DNA of 64,000 bases from Cryptomeria japonica (taxonomy: Eukaryota > Streptophyta > Pinopsida > Cupressales > Cupressaceae). Shown here one piece after another: positions 1-14,470 of the stretch. Below the pieces are notes generated by a model. That model worked only from the letters and a program-made list of their open reading frames with translations, was not told where the DNA came from and did not search any database. Each line of letters opens with the position of its first letter. The stretch's first letter is position 1. Made by a program: the position numbers and the translations under genes. Where the stretch lies: positions 336,533,302-336,597,301 of the forward strand of contig NC_081413.1 in the NCBI RefSeq assembly GCF_030272615.1, given 5' to 3'.

Positions 1-1380
1 GTAATAAGGTCATTGTACACCATTTTTAAGGTGTACAAGGTCATTTAAGTGTTATACTACAATTATTGCACAAGTTGCAAAATATAGTAAAAGTTGCAAA
101 AGTGCAAACTAGGAAGGTGAAGGGTCATATTTGCTTGAGGAAGTTTCAAAGTTAATTTTGGTCAGTTTGGGAAGTTGGAGGATGTTTATAAAAACCTTGT
201 AAACATTGAGGAAGGTTTTTGATTGAAAACAAATTTAAACTTGAAAGAAAAGACAACCCTTGCCACATTTTAACTGTATTTTTTGTAAATTTTAGACCAA
301 TGTACAGTCCGTAAAAGTTGAGTGTTGTATGAAGATGAATTGGGATATGTGTTGGGCTGAATCTATTTCCATTTTCATTTGATTTGATGTAAATTCATTG
401 AGATTTGTGAATTTTAGAGGCATTCTTATGAAACTGCCTGTGAGAAGCCAGTTTGAGGGTTTGAAGTCACAAAGTTGAGTCCCTAGACCATTCCACCTAT
501 TGTTTTCTATTTTAACTTGGTGGAATGGTCCCAAAAGGTTTAAACTAGGCGTTTGCATGAGTATAGGAGCAGCAGAGGCATCTTGAAGGTTTTGGAGTGA
601 TACCTTGGTGTAATTTTGTATATTTTCAAGTGAAATTAGGGGTATAAAGCTGGAGTTTGACAAAAGGTTGATGTGGAAGATGATGTGAAGGATCCTAGAG
701 AATGTGTAGACAAATTGAAGGGTGTTTGAAGAGTTACCTTGGTCAGGAATATCCTGGAGTATTGAGTTTCATTAAAACCTCATGAAATTGGCCTAAAAGG
801 AGGGTTTTGTGGTTAGGGTATCAAAAGGAGTTCTCCCTGGTCAAAACCTAATTAATCCATCTATTTGAGGTCTACCTAGGATGTCTTAGTGGATTTTTTG
901 AGATGTTTGGTTGAATGGAGAGTAGTTCCTTTGTAAAAGTTGCCTAATTAGGCCTTGCTGCAACGATAAACCTCATTTTTGGTGGATATGTTCCAAAAGG
1001 CCTCTAGCAATTTGTAGATATAATTTAAAATTATTTAATGGGTATCTGAATATGGTCTCTATTTGTGGAGAAGAGGTCTGTGTAAAAAGTTCTTTTCACC
1101 AATCCTAAATTGAAGGGCTACTAGGCCTCTAGGAGCAAGATAGGGAGTACACCTTAGAGAGTGTTCTAAAATCACTTGGGTGGAAACATTAGGTTTAATA
1201 CCTCATATACCCTTGAGATAGACCTTAGGCAAGGTTGTGGAGCAGTTTGGAATTAATTAGTTATATGGTGCTCTTGATAGGCCTAGTTGTGCATACATCG
1301 TTGTTGCATAGGTGAGTTGGGAGAAAGATCTCCCTAGATAAGGAAGTGGTGTCATTGATTAGTCATTATTATGATTGGTT
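1..1380. other. Unassigned region, no recognised gene
   Basis: No protein family is recognised on either strand. The longest open frame is 123 codons on the minus strand (292-663), without a motif I know. It may be chance or a remnant of the gypsy element whose gag begins to its right. A TATA-like run with a following A-rich leader (about 190-250, plus strand) resembles an LTR promoter, but no LTR boundary can be drawn because the window starts here. A post-gag part of element G would be expected here, yet no protease or RT motif is visible. Confidence 0.4.
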
Positions 1381-3022
1381 GAATCATACTCCTTTGCTGC
1401 ATCAAATACTCATTATCATTCTACCATGATGGTTTCACTCTTGGTTCAAATGGTTGATTATCGTGTAATGTAATGAGCTTGCTAGCAACAAGTTTCTTAA
1501 ATGTTGATTCAATTGGTTCTCCCAAAGGTATATATTTCCTTTGCATTGTAGTTCTTCATGCCCTTTGGTTATTAACTTGATTATTAGATGAGCTATCTCT
1601 GGGAAAAATTACCATAGCTTTGACCACATTCGCATCCACAAACCCATCATTCATTGTGTTCTTGTTTTTATTTCAAAAATAGGGTTTTTCCTTTGAACTA
1701 AAGGAGTCCTTACTTTCCTTCAAAAATTTGATGGTGCCTTGTTCAATAAGGACTTTCTTAATAGATAAACCTTTTTCAACCACTTCTTGAAATGTGGACA
1801 AACATAACCTGTGAAGGTCATATCCAATTTATTGATTTAAATTCCGCATACACTTTTCAACCATTTTCTTATTGTGGAATGTGACAATGACATTGATTAG
1901 CCAAAATTCTCCATCATTGTAAAAATGATGCAAAGGATTCCTCATTCGATTATTTGGTATTGTACAAAGTTGTTACCAAAAACTCACTCTCAATATTGTA
2001 AGAGAAGTGTTGGATAAATTCTTCAACCAACTTACACATTAAGTAGGAACCTTCCTAAACAACCTTTATACAAGGGTTAAAAAATATTTTGATGTGTGCT
2101 TTAGGATGACCTTTTCCTTTGTACTTGCAAAGTACAACAAAATGTGGAGGAAAAGGTGGCATGGGTATGCTCCTATCAAAATGATAAGGAAAAATGTCCT
2201 GAATTGTGTAGTTCTTGATGGGAGTTTGCATACTAGCCATTTGTTGTTGAAATTATTTTATCTGTTATTGCAAATCATCACTAGGTGGTATTCTATTCCT
2301 TTGACGTATTCCTATGCTTGAGCCATTGTGTGGAGGAGGAATGAAATTATGGTAGTGTCCAGTGGGAGGTATGTACGCATGATATTGATCATGTATGTCT
2401 TTGGGTGGTGGTGGAGGAGGTATGTAGTTGTTATATGAACCACCTAGGATATGATTTTGATGTTGTGTATTGGACCTTGGATGAGTGTAAGCATCACGAC
2501 CATGAGCATAGTTGGTATTGTAGGTATGTTCTTGAAAATGTTCATCAAATATAACATGAGGTCATCTAGCATGTGCATTATCATGATTATATCCTTGGTT
2601 CACATCTTGTTGTTGAGTATATGAATGGGTGTTTCTTTGGCCATGAAGGGAATTAGCATGAGGTTGTTCATTATTTTGTCACGTATAAGTCAAATGAGTA
2701 CGAGTGTGGATATCCATTTTTTTTTCTGCAAAAGGGGTGAAGGTGACTTAGGCACGGGGATACACTCATATCCATGTCCACCATTGTTTCCATTAAGCCT
2801 ATTTGAGTCTTCTTACCATTGTTGCAATTTTTTAAAATAACAGGTGTTATAAAACTCTTCTTCATCATACTCATATGTGTCCATGTTTTGAGATATTGGA
2901 GCTTCTTCGACTTGTTTTCTAAATCTTTGGGCTTGGGTTTCAACCATGAAAGTGGAAGGAATTGACTTTAATGGAATGGAAGGGAATGATAAGGTTAATG
3001 ATGGGAAAAACTCTAAAGTCAT
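1381..3022 (-). pseudogene. Decayed Ty3/gypsy gag (element G)
   Basis: Minus-strand reading frames carry a degraded gag capsid of plant Ty3/gypsy type. From the N-terminus there is a charged, coiled-coil-like start (about 3,022-2,813, including ETQAQRFRKQVEEAP), then a long His/Pro/Tyr-rich spacer with frameshifts. Next comes the capsid start at about 2,240-2,055 with PPFPPHF and KYKGKGHPKAHI, which matches the usual plant gag form of Pro-rich lead-in followed by KY-GKGDP. Downstream, at about 1,860-1,690, the frame reads IGYDLHRLCLSTFQEVVEKG, the late capsid helix region, and at about 1,560-1,400 RKYIPLGEPIESTFKKL. Several in-frame stops and frame changes make it non-functional. The zinc knuckle expected after this point was not found. 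It belongs to the same minus-strand element as the LTR at 16,029-25,580. The lineage (Tat/Retand-like) is an inference from motif style. Confidence 0.75.
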
Positions 3023-4315
3023 CTTGAAAGATCCTAAGATGTTCCTCCAAATGGTAAGATAAATTAAGCGAGGTATGGCTCCCTAGGAGCTGACAAACTT
3101 CAATAGGTAAGTTGACTCTAACTCAAGAGACTAAGGTAGCACCCAAGATGATAAATCTGATGTGGGAACCACTTAGTAATGTCTACAATGTTTATTTAAA
3201 AATAAGGGCAGGCCACTAAGAAGGTATCTAGTCATTTTTTGGCAGACCAACACCTTGCGAGCATCTAGAAAGTCACTTAAGACTTTAATCAACCCTACTT
3301 GGAGTGTAGAGTACCTCACATAAATGTGTGTATGTTGTCTCCTTTTAGATTGACATTGTGCAACAAAGTCTAATGTCAGTTAGATCTTGACTTTCATCTC
3401 AATCGATTTATAGAGCGCACCAAAGGAAAGATCCACTTAGGTTCATCTCCATGTTTCCAAGGCATGCCCTTTTACAAAAGAAAAATAAGATGTTTAATTA
3501 TTTCTCTTACACCCAAGATCCACGAAGGTGAGGGGAGAGGATACTTTTATTAACCACCTTAGGGCTCTACAACAAAGAGTTTGCAAGTGCACCAAACACT
3601 TCAAGAATGGTTCTTTTTAGGTGCACCAAATCTAAATGTTATCTAATCTAGAAAATTGCAAACACACTCCTATGTTACCCCTGCAAAACAAAAAAATTGT
3701 ACTTTCAAAATTAACCCCAACCTGCAAACACCAAGATTAGAACAACAAATAATCAAAGGGGATTTCTACAAATGAATTAAGCAGCCTCAAGATTTAGGAT
3801 ACTTGAAGAAAACACAGACATAACAAAACAAAATAAAAATGCATCAAGAGATAGCATATATGCATCAAAATAGAAACCCTAGATGTGATAGAATGGAGCA
3901 TATATGCACTAGAAATTAACAAAAACATGTCAAAATATTAAATTTGTAGATAAATAGAAAACCCTAATGAACCAAAAAAGAACTAAGATTAACCAAAAAT
4001 ACGCTAAAACATAATGTATGCACACCAGAACTAAACAAAATGCGTCAAAAAATAACAAAGACAAAATAGACCATAAACATAGAAACCTCATATAGAGCAT
4101 AAATAGTCATATATGTGCCAGAAACACATACATAAGCACCAAGAAGTTGCAAAAATACAACAGAAATCTGGGTCTGACAGAAGCAACAAAGACGTGAAAA
4201 AAACTATCAGAAACATGGAATCAACAAAAAATCATCACAAATTTTTGCCTTACAAATCTAAAATTGCAAAAACTCAAAGTGAATGTAAGAAATAAGGGAC
4301 AAGAGTTCCCCCAGG
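3023..4315 (-). other. Leader of gypsy element G, no gene
   Basis: This non-coding, A-rich stretch lies between the start of the decayed gag and the primer-binding region of G. The PBS of G (its TGGC... in minus sense) straddles 4,301-4,315 and 16,014-16,025, because the LARD inserted inside it and duplicated CCAGG. The stretch at 3,840-4,170 has loosely repeated ATGCATCAAAA / ATGCAC-AGAA motifs without a clear period. Confidence 0.5.
4311..4315. repeat. Target-site duplication CCAGG (left)
   Basis: CCAGG directly precedes the LTR start TGTAATG and is repeated directly after the far LTR end ...TACTACA at 16,014-16,018. Confidence 0.9.
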
Positions 4316-7300
4316 TGTAATGATCCGCTAGGAAACCCCGAAGGGATAAAGCTAAAACAAAAGAATAGAGTGCAAATATTTTTTTTAAAGTTAAAGCAAA
4401 ATAATGATACATTGAATTATTATTAAGATCTAGAAGACTTAAATAACACCTAAAGAGTTTCCCAATGTGATTACTTGATTCAACACTTAACTCAACTCAA
4501 GCTAATTAATCCAATTAAGTTGATTAACTTAATGACATGATAATACTTTAAATAAGGATAAATTCTTTTGGTAAGTTAAAATTATAGATAACATGAGAAT
4601 TTCATCCATTAGAATTTAACCATACATTTTGTTCAAACATGCATTCAAAGCATATTCTATGCATCTAATTCCTTACATTCTTTAATTGCATTAAAAACTA
4701 ATGAATACTTTCCATTATACCAACCTACATTCTTCACGATCCATATTACTGCATTTAAGATTAACATCATCTAATCCACCTTATATATTTTAACCATAAT
4801 TCCATCCATACATGCTAAATTAAAAAGAAAACAGAAGAACATAAACACCACATAACACCGAAATGATATCGAAGTTCACCCCTAGTGGGCTACATCTCTA
4901 GGTCTGCTCAATTGCAAGACCCCTCTGATAAATAATAGGGTGAAGAATACATAAGGCTCACTTCATTTACATCCTTCCATCAAGGCATCCATATACAATT
5001 AATACAAACGACCACATCGGTCCAATAGATACATGAATGATCCCAGAGAAAGGAAAAGGATCCAACTGAACATGATAAGAAGCAGTTTGAAAAGCAATTG
5101 GAGCACCCCCAAATCTAAGTTCTCGCAACCCGTCATAAGCAACCCAAGGTCTAACATAAATATCATGTACTCACAAGGGCATAACCAACCAGATATGACT
5201 CCACAACAATGCTCCTAACAGACAACACCAACTGCACACTAGTGAACATAAGGGACAAGTGTCATCACATAACTTGGTATGGCTACCCTGACAGACCTCC
5301 ATAGGTTCTAGCCCCATCCACATAGCAACAACCAACACTTGCAATCAAGGACATGACCATATACAAAACTATCACATGAAAACAATCAATACTTGAGTTC
5401 AAGGACATAAGCAGATACCAAAACAATCATATGACAATATCTGACAATTAAAATCAAGGACTTGCCATTTCATAATCAAATACGAATACAAAAAACTAAA
5501 CAAGCATTGACATAAATCTGAAAAAGACAATCTTTTTCCATACCGTTTAAGATACAAATCGGTCAAGTTTTCTAATTGATCTAAATTTCCAATTTTAATA
5601 ATTGGCAAGGACACCATTACATAATAAATTCAATACTAAGATTACAATCATAAGACCATGCCTATAATCCAATTCATAAAAAACAAGAATTAACAAATGT
5701 ATATCTCATCTGATGTCCATATTTTGTTAAGAGAAAAATGTCATCAATTGTCTAACTCTAACTATCTATCTGTGTATTTCCCAAATTAACATTCAATTTA
5801 AATCCAGAAATTTCCAACTAATTCATTGTTTTAATTTCCAAGGATTAACAAATAGTATAATATTTCTTTATCCAATTTACAAATACAATATTATTTCCTT
5901 TCTAAGGATTTTCCAAACAATATAAATATATCATTTTATTGCTCTGAAATTTACTGAATAACATAGAATTAATTTACGTTCCAAAATTACCATAAACCAT
6001 ATGATATTTATTTCAACGAGCTATATAACACAATACACAAATTTAATCTCAAATAAATATAATTTAATTAAAATTAAAATGCATATAAAAATGACTTTAT
6101 AGTCACGAATTCAATTAAATCTCCATTTAAATATATTTTAATCCAATTAAAATATTTATATTAACATATTTTTTGTTAACACCACAAGAGGGGTAGCAGG
6201 GGGTAGCTACCTGTTGGTAGTGCTGCTACCGAGCGGTAGCAGTCACTACCCGGTAGTGTTGCTACCTTATGGTAGAAGGCACTACCCACTAGTAGTGCTG
6301 CTACCATACGGTAGTAGGCACTACCCGGTAGTGTTGCTGCCTTAGGGTAGCAGACACTATCGCTGGTAGTGCTACTACCATACGGTAGCAGGCACTACCC
6401 GGTAGTGCTGCTACCTTATGGTAGCAGAAGCTACCTGCCCACATGGTGGGTATTCCTAGCCACGTGGGTTAACATATATATATTATTTTTATTTAAAAAA
6501 AAACATTTTCTTATTAAAAGAAAACCTTCCCAAAAGTATACGCAGTCTCAGACTGAGACAAATTAAACAAGTTAATTCCCAAAATAACAAAGGTTTTCAA
6601 TGCCATTGAAATTTTGGAATAGCCAGACCCATAAAGTTAAAAACTAAGAAGAATTCTCCAACAAAGTTTCATATTGGGCAAATGGAATCAATTTATTCAC
6701 AATCATCCAGCTAATTTTCCCAAATACAATTGATTTCACAATTCAAGAACCAGAATAAGAGATTGAAAAAGGAAATTTCTTAATCAAAACCCACACACCC
6801 ATTTTCAGTATAAAATCAATTTGCACAAACAAGAATTGATCTGGAGGTAGAGAAAGAAAGCAAGGAGGTCTCAAATTCAAGATTTAACTACTATTCTTCC
6901 TTAATCCACAAATCTGAAAGATTTTTCAACACACCCACTCAAATTTCTTCCAAATCAAAACACTCTTTATGCAAAAACCAAGGAGATAAATAAGAATCCA
7001 ACCTCTATTAGCAATCCTAGAGAATGATTCGATGAAGAGCTCAACCTGCAAGCTCAAGGAATTCCTTCTCCCACAAATCCCCAAAATTTTCATTCCAAAA
7101 AAATAACTCTCACCAAAATATTTTCCAAACCTAGGTTAGAAAGGAATATTTTTTACCAAAAGTCCATTTTAGGTTTAAAATATTTTTCAACCAAAAATAC
7201 AAATGAAAACCATTTTCCCAACAAATTTAATATGCACAAATAGATTTTCTTCCAAAATAGATTTTCTCATTTGAATTAAAACTAATATTTCTTTTCAAAA

Positions 7301-8027
7301 TGCCAAAGAGGGTAAAAATTAATTTTCCAATACTATTTAACCTTTCCTATCAAAATGCATAAACTTAATTAATTCATCATTTAATAATAATCATTTAATC
7401 AAACTTGCTACAAACATGAATAGAGAAATTCTAATTAATGATTAATCACACAAAAGGGTCCTATTTAATTTAGTCCCTTAATTTACTAATGCATAAAAGC
7501 CACATTTAATCAAATTAATACTTGGGATTAAATAATCAATTTTACCACACGCACAACACGTAACCCAAGATAGCCAAAACAAACACACGATCTGCATACC
7601 CAACCAAAGAGGAAACTGACGGACGACTGACGATGCTCACTTGAGCACGACTAGGGTAGGGCGAGGATCTTACAACTACTCAAACCAATTCCTTAGGACC
7701 AATAAGGTACACTCAAACCTGCGAATCCAGGTGTAGACAAACCTCGTACCTATGTGGTATTGTACCTGCAATCTCCTGCATAATGAATCACATATGCATA
7801 CATATATATTGAATGAAAGTGTTAGCTCGAGGTTAATAACCCAAATCAAAAGAACAACTAATCAAATATAATAATATATACTAAATTAACATTTACAGGT
7901 ACATACAATAATCATAATACCTGACTTTAACATTACAACCTGGTAAATCAACCATTCAAGAATGCCACTTACAAAGTCAACCAAGGTCAAACCATTTTAA
8001 AAATCTGATTAGGGTAGGGGTACTACA
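4316..8027 (-). repeat. LARD 3' LTR (left copy)
   Basis: 3,712-bp LTR bounded by TGTAATG and TACTACA (minus sense TGTAGTA...CATTACA). It aligns with 11,864-16,013 and, inverted, with the solo LTR at 31,100-35,450. It lacks 461 bp present in both other copies; the junction is at CCAC, a short repeat that flanks the missing block in the other LTR. It carries an expanded palindromic block at 6,191-6,450. No coding sequence is seen. Confidence 0.9.
6191..6450. repeat. Palindromic GGTAG...CTACC array in LTR
   Basis: About six units of roughly 36 bp. Each is built from near-palindromes of the form GGTAGTGCTGCTACC followed by GGTAGCAGGCACTACC. The block is far richer in G+C than its surroundings and ends in CCCACATGGTGGG and CCACGTGG palindromes. 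Only one or two units remain in the other LTR (14,236-14,330), so the array has expanded here or collapsed there. Confidence 0.85.
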
Positions 8028-8038
8028 TCCTCCCCCCT
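8028..8038 (-). other. Polypurine tract of the LARD
   Basis: TCCTCCCCCCT on the plus strand reads AGGGGGGAGGA in element sense, directly before the LTR start TGTAGTACC. This is the normal position of the plus-strand primer. Confidence 0.85.
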
Positions 8039-11000
8039 AGGTTCCGACTTACTCCTGGAAGTTGCAAGGCTAGAAGGAGACCATGCAACACTCATAAGCC
8101 ATGAAACTCATTTAACAATTATCAAATTGCACATATGCATCCTTTCACAAATAAATGAAACATTATTTCTAAATCCTTTACGAATGCCATTATCCAATGG
8201 TAAAATACATTAAAATTCATACATTTCTTAAAACATTCAAGGAACTATCTATAATCATAGCAGTGGAATAATAATTTTCTTCCTTTCAAATTAAAGCATT
8301 AAAAAAAGGTAAACAACAATTACCATACTCATCTACCAAATATGACAAGAAAACATGTCATCATGATCAATTTCTTTTACCAATACATCCTCTTCATAAA
8401 ATTTTATCGCATAGAACTAGCTCCAAATTTAAAATTCTACCGCCAAGTTATCTTTCATGAAATAAGAGAAACATATAGAACACAATTGCTTACACTTGCA
8501 AAGCATATAAAAACCTTTCCAATGACTATGTCCCATAACATAGTGACAAGATAGCACAATTTATTCCATGATTACACGTAATATCCTTCCACATAACTGG
8601 AATGAACAACTCAAAAGGCCACATGTGAGCATGTCTAATGCTCGGTCATAGATAATATGCACGAACAACATCTCTATGCCTGATCTCAAAACAAATAACA
8701 TAATCATAAGTATCCAACATCTCACTCCAAGGCTTGATGGTGCTAGGGCACACCATAGCGGTGCTACCTTCCATACAAGACCCTTGTGAACATCCCTTGT
8801 TGCATAAGGTGGTTAGCCTCCAAGAGATAGTCACCACACATAGGTAGGTAGTGGATCCTAGCTGTATCACAACCTCACATACCCCCATCCTCAAGGTTCC
8901 CTACGTCTACTTCCTCATATACAATCAACCAAGACCGTCTCATACATCCTTGGAGAGGAATTCACATTTCAACACAAGACTAGCATATGAAAAGAATAAG
9001 GATAAACTAGTTTAGCCACTAAAATATAGATGAATAAAGATAATAAATCATCAATTCCAACAGTAAGGCAAGAAAATTCTGGAATTTGCAACACCAAATC
9101 AAGTAAGCAAAAGATCGCAAGATCATGGCTAAACCTTCAAAGTCAAAATAGAATAAATTCTTGGTCCACAAAGAAATAAATAAGAATATCATAATTGCAC
9201 ATAACATCACTATGTGACTAGCATCTAGCCACCAACTAGGAAGGAGGGAATAATCATCTAGCTATCATAGTAGCTCATCATGTGGTGCGACATAGTCACA
9301 CTACCCACATGGCATGGTGGTGTGCACCTCGACATCACCCCGCAACATGTCATCACATGGCATGGCTCTACCCTAAACAAGTCGGGAGGCCGCATGGTAA
9401 TGTCTAATACATCTTGCATCGTGTCTCAACATGACATGGCAATACTCCAAGCGAAGAAGGCATGCAATGGACGTATCTCTCATGGCAATGTACCTCACGA
9501 AAAAAGGCACGCGCAGGTCACACCCTGCATAGTGATGTACCTCTCAGGATACTTGCCGTGAGCCAGAGGTATACATGTCTAAGGTCCACCTGCATGTCTA
9601 CCAAGTCCTGCTAACTGGCAGGTCATGTGGAAATAACATACCTTTCATGAAGACAAGGCAAAAGATCCTTCAAAATACACCATCAGTATGCTCAAGAATT
9701 GCCATCAATATGTTCAAATAAAAGAGAGGAATAGGTTGGCACACATAAAGCTTATAAATTGGTTCATCAAAAAGGGAAAGTATTGAGTACACCTTTAATA
9801 CAGTTTCATTATATAACTATATTTTTCCTCGAAATAGAGAAGCTAAAGTTGCTTCGCGCCAACATTACTCGTACGCTGATCCATACTATTCAATGAATGG
9901 TGACTTCTAATACTACCCCTTAACATACTGAATTACCAACAACCTGAGGTTTGATACTCAGTAGGATAACAAATAAGCAACATCAAATAAACATTATGGT
10001 TTCCCATACTCATAAGTAAACATATCCTCCATGGTTGATTACTTCACCATCCCATGGGCACTTCAAGCAAGCACAGGTTTCTTAAAATACACAATAAAAG
10101 CACCAACACTGGTTTATTCACATTTATGGGGAGTACTTTTTTAGTACCCTATCATCTACTCAAGGAATGTTTTAATTATGCTTCCCACATGAATAACTGA
10201 ATAAAATTTATTCTAGGTACAACTACTCTATTACTTACAATTCAAAATTACATAAGGAAGTAGCATCATTCCTATATCTTTCACTAATTCCACTAAGCAT
10301 TCATATTCACATTACTAACCATGCAAAATTTTGTTTCCAAAGCATAAGACTTCCTTCTTTCAATATGAAACCAAAATGCAAAAATACAATTTCATATGCT
10401 TTATAAACATTTTATTTAAATCAATAGTTCCTTTAGTAGCATTTCTAAAAATCTAATAATCTAGTTAAGGAGAAGGGAAAGAGAGTTTGATAGTCAACCC
10501 ATTTCATACATATGCACAAAATCAACAAGATCATGCAACATGCTAAAATTTTCTCTATATATGCCTATAATCTTAATTGAACGATTTTCATTTCACTACC
10601 GTTTAGAAGAATGCCAAAAGGCCCAACATGACATTTCCAAATATTATGGATGCAACAAAATTTCCTAATTTCCAAAAAAAAGAAATCAAGACAGACAATA
10701 TTTTTGTTCATGCAAGACCTCTTACGAACCCTCACTACTGTTAATCAATATGTAATATATCATAATCTGCAACCTTTCATTGAAAATAAAAGTACGATAA
10801 GAAGGTAAAAGAGGAGCTATCAACTAAATAATACATATTAATGCATGCACATCAAACAAGCTTTTCATTTGCACTTTCTATTCCTACTAAGTCAATTATA
10901 TATATCCCAAAAGCAATTTCAATATGGCATTGTTAAAATAGGTCCTCAATTGAGTCGGTATTATGAAAACACATAAAGAAATATTTCATGGAACACATTA

Positions 11001-11848
11001 ACACACTCTTATCCACTATAACATGTTCCCTTTTTACAAATCTTTTACAACAAGGTAGTTTCACATATCCGCTATTCACACATTAATGCACATTACTTAA
11101 GATAGAATTTCCATTATGTTACTCCTACAACACACATGGATAATTATTTTATAAAAACATACAATTTCCTCCCAATAACCATTATGATATTTTAAACCCA
11201 TAGCCCTCTTATTATCTAGAAGCACATAAGAATTATTAGGCTCACGCAAGGGTTCAAGAAGTCACAACCTTTCTCTCGTAATAAGAAAACTTACATAAAT
11301 GATAAATACACAAATAATAAACATTTTAACTTCTATAGAGAAAGAGGAGGAAGGATGATAACCATTCAATTCACTACATCATAAGCACTCAACATCTACC
11401 ATACAATTCCTTCAAGTTCACAACACTAAGCAAAATCATAATCTTAATACAAGCACATTTCATACTTTTAGATTTAAAACAAGAATTGACCAACCCAATG
11501 GGTTAGTCAAAAGAGTACAATATTCAATAAGGGAGGTACATACGACCCTCTTCTCTAAATAAGAAATTATAGATGAAGATATCTAATAAGAAAACAAAGC
11601 ACATAAATCACTCAAAAGCACCAACATCAGGAAGGTGAAAGCAAGGTGTGAACACACATGTTACACACAATAAAGGTTTGCTCAAAAGAATAAGCAAAAA
11701 GAACAGAGCACAAGTCGTTAAGATCTTCAAGATCCTATGCCGCATTCACACGCATACAAAAGGAGGACAAAAATACCACACAAGGTCTATACATGTCACA
11801 CCAACTAAGGGCATAAGTGACACTAGAGATCTCATTGTTTGCAACATT
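8039..11848 (-). other. LARD interior, non-coding
   Basis: About 3.8 kb between PPT and PBS with no recognisable gag, protease, integrase or RT on either strand. The largest open frames (93 codons at 9,280-9,561 plus; 82 codons at 8,646-8,894 minus) match nothing I know. The stretch at 9,280-9,560 is rich in CATGG/CATGGCATGG words. LARD interiors are known to be conserved non-coding RNA thought to serve packaging, but such a role here is only inferred. Confidence 0.6.
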
Positions 11849-11861
11849 GGCTCTGATACCA
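11849..11861 (-). other. Primer-binding site, Met-initiator tRNA type
   Basis: The plus strand reads GGCTCTGATACCA, the 3' end of plant initiator tRNA-Met. In element sense this is TGGTATCAGAGCC, placed two bases inside the LTR boundary at 11,864. It fixes the element orientation as minus and the right LTR as the 5' LTR. Confidence 0.9.
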
Positions 11862-14235
11862 AAAGTAATGCCTCGCCAGGAAACCCCGAAGGGATAAAGA
11901 TAAAACACAAGAATAGAGTGCAATTTTTTTTTTAAAAGTTAAAGCAGAATAATGATACAATGAATTATCATTAAGATCAGAATTACACAACGGAAGACTT
12001 AAATAACACCTAAAGAGTTTCCCAACGTGATTACTTGATTCAACACTTAACTCAACTCAAGCTAATTAATCCAATTAATTTGATTAACTTAATGACATGA
12101 TAATACTTTAAACAAGGATAAATTCTTTCGGTAAGTTAAAATTATAGATAAGAAGAGAATTTCATCCATTATAATTTAACCATACATTTCATTCAAACAT
12201 GCATTCAAAGCATATGCAATGCATCTAATTCCTTACATTCTTTAATTGCATTAAAAACTAATGAATACTTTCCATTATACCAACCTACATTCTTCATGAT
12301 CCATATTAATGCATTTAATAAGATAACTACATACATGCATTTAAGATTAACATCATCTAATCCACCTTATACATTTTAACCATAATGTCATCCATACATA
12401 CTAAATTAAAAAGGAAACAGAAGAACATAAACACCACATAACATCAAAATGATATCAGAGTTCACTCCTAGTGGGCTACATCTCTAGGTCTACTCAATTG
12501 GAAGACCCCTCTGATAAATAATAGGGTGAAGAGTACATAAGGTTCACATCATTTACATCTTTCCATTAAGGCATCCATATACAATTAATACAAACGAACA
12601 CATCGGTCCAATAGATACATGAATAATCCTAGAGAAAGGAAAAGGATCCATCTGAACATGATAAGAAGCAGTCTGAAAAGAACAACTGGAGCACCCTCGA
12701 ATCTAAGTTCTCGCAACCCGTCATAAGCAACCCAAGGTCTAACATAAATATCAGGAACTCAAAAGGGCATAAACAACTAGATATGACTCCACAATAGTGC
12801 TCCTAATAGACAACACCAATTGCACACTAGCGAACATAAGGGACAAGTGTCATCACATAACTTGGTATGGCTACCCTGGCAGGCCTCAATAGGTTCCGGC
12901 CCCATCCACTGGGCTACCTTGGCAACCTTTCCCGAACCTCTGGCTCATTAAAGTCTCATGTGGACCCAACACATCCTTTCGTGGAGACAAGGTTGTTGGT
13001 TTTCCATTTTAGGCCTTATCACTGCATGTTGAGTTTGTACTAGCCCTAACCCCATGCGTGAGGCACAATTAACTTACTTAGTGTTTTCATCTATTAAACT
13101 CTCAAATAAACTATTAAGTTATCACTTATTTAGATACACTTTCGATGGGTTACCCTGCAACCACTTTGGGCGCGACCCCCACTCGAAAGCCAGTTCCCCA
13201 TATGACACTAGACCATAATCAAATGAAACTCCAAAAACCAAGGAATACACCAGGACAAGCATATAGAGTTCAATACGGTAGGAATACCCACTTGGACAAA
13301 CAAGTCCTCACATGAGGTGCACTGACTGACGATTCTCTGACTAGAGACATTACCGACTTCAGTCAACCACATAGCAACAACCAACACTTGTAATCAAGGA
13401 CATGACCAGATACAAAACCGTCACATGAAAACAATCAATACTCAAGTTCAAGGACATAAGCAGATACCAAAACAACCATATGACAATATCTGACAATTGC
13501 AATCAAGGACCTGCCATTTCATAATCAAATGTGAATACAGAAAATTAAACATGCATTGACATAAATCTGAAAAGATAATATTTTTCCATACCGTTTAAGA
13601 TACAAATTGGTCAAGTTTTCTAATTGATCTAAATTTCCAATTACAATAATTGGCAAGGACACCATTACATAATAAATTCAATACTAAGATTGCAATCATA
13701 AGATCGTTCCTATAATCCAATTCATAAAAACAAACATTAACAAATGTATTTCTCATTTGATGTCCATATTTCGTTAAGAGAAAAATGTCATCAATTCTCT
13801 AACTCTAACTATCTATCTGTGTATTTCCCCAATTAACATTCTATTTAAATCCAAAAATTTCCAACTAATTCATTGTTTTAATTTCCAAGGATTAACAAAT
13901 AGTATAATATTTCTTTATCCAATTTACAAATACAATATTATTTCCTTTCTTAGGATTTTCCGAACAATATAAATATATCATTTTATTGCTCCAAAATTTA
14001 CTGAATAACATAGAATTAATTTACTTTCCAAAATTACCAAAAACCATATGATATTTATTTTAACGAGCTATATAACACAATACACAAATTTAATCTCAAT
14101 TAAATATATTTTAATTAAAATTAAAATGCATATAAAAATGACTTTATAGTTATGCATTCAATTAAATCTCCATTTAAATATATTTTAATCCAATTAAAAT
14201 ATTTATATAAACATATTTTTGGTTAACACCACAAG

Positions 14236-14330
14236 AGGGTAGCGGGGGGCAGCTACTTGTCGGTAGTGCTGCTACCTTACGGTAGCAACAACTGCCTACC
14301 CACGTGGTGGGTATTCCTAGCCACGTGGGT
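14236..14330. repeat. Short palindromic GGTAG/CTACC block
   Basis: One GGTAGTGCTGCTACC palindrome plus a GGTAGC remnant, followed by CCCACGTGGTGGG and CCACGTGG. It corresponds in position to the expanded array at 6,191-6,450. Confidence 0.75.
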
Positions 14331-14331
14331 T

Positions 14332-14470
<139 letters not shown>

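Noticed and set aside
292-663. 123-codon open frame on the minus strand
   Set aside because: No recognised motif, no supporting promoter or exon structure, and it lies in repeat-derived DNA; kept only as part of the region note.
9280-9561. 93-codon open frame in the LARD interior
   Set aside because: Built largely from CATGG-type repeated words; no family resemblance and no partner gene.
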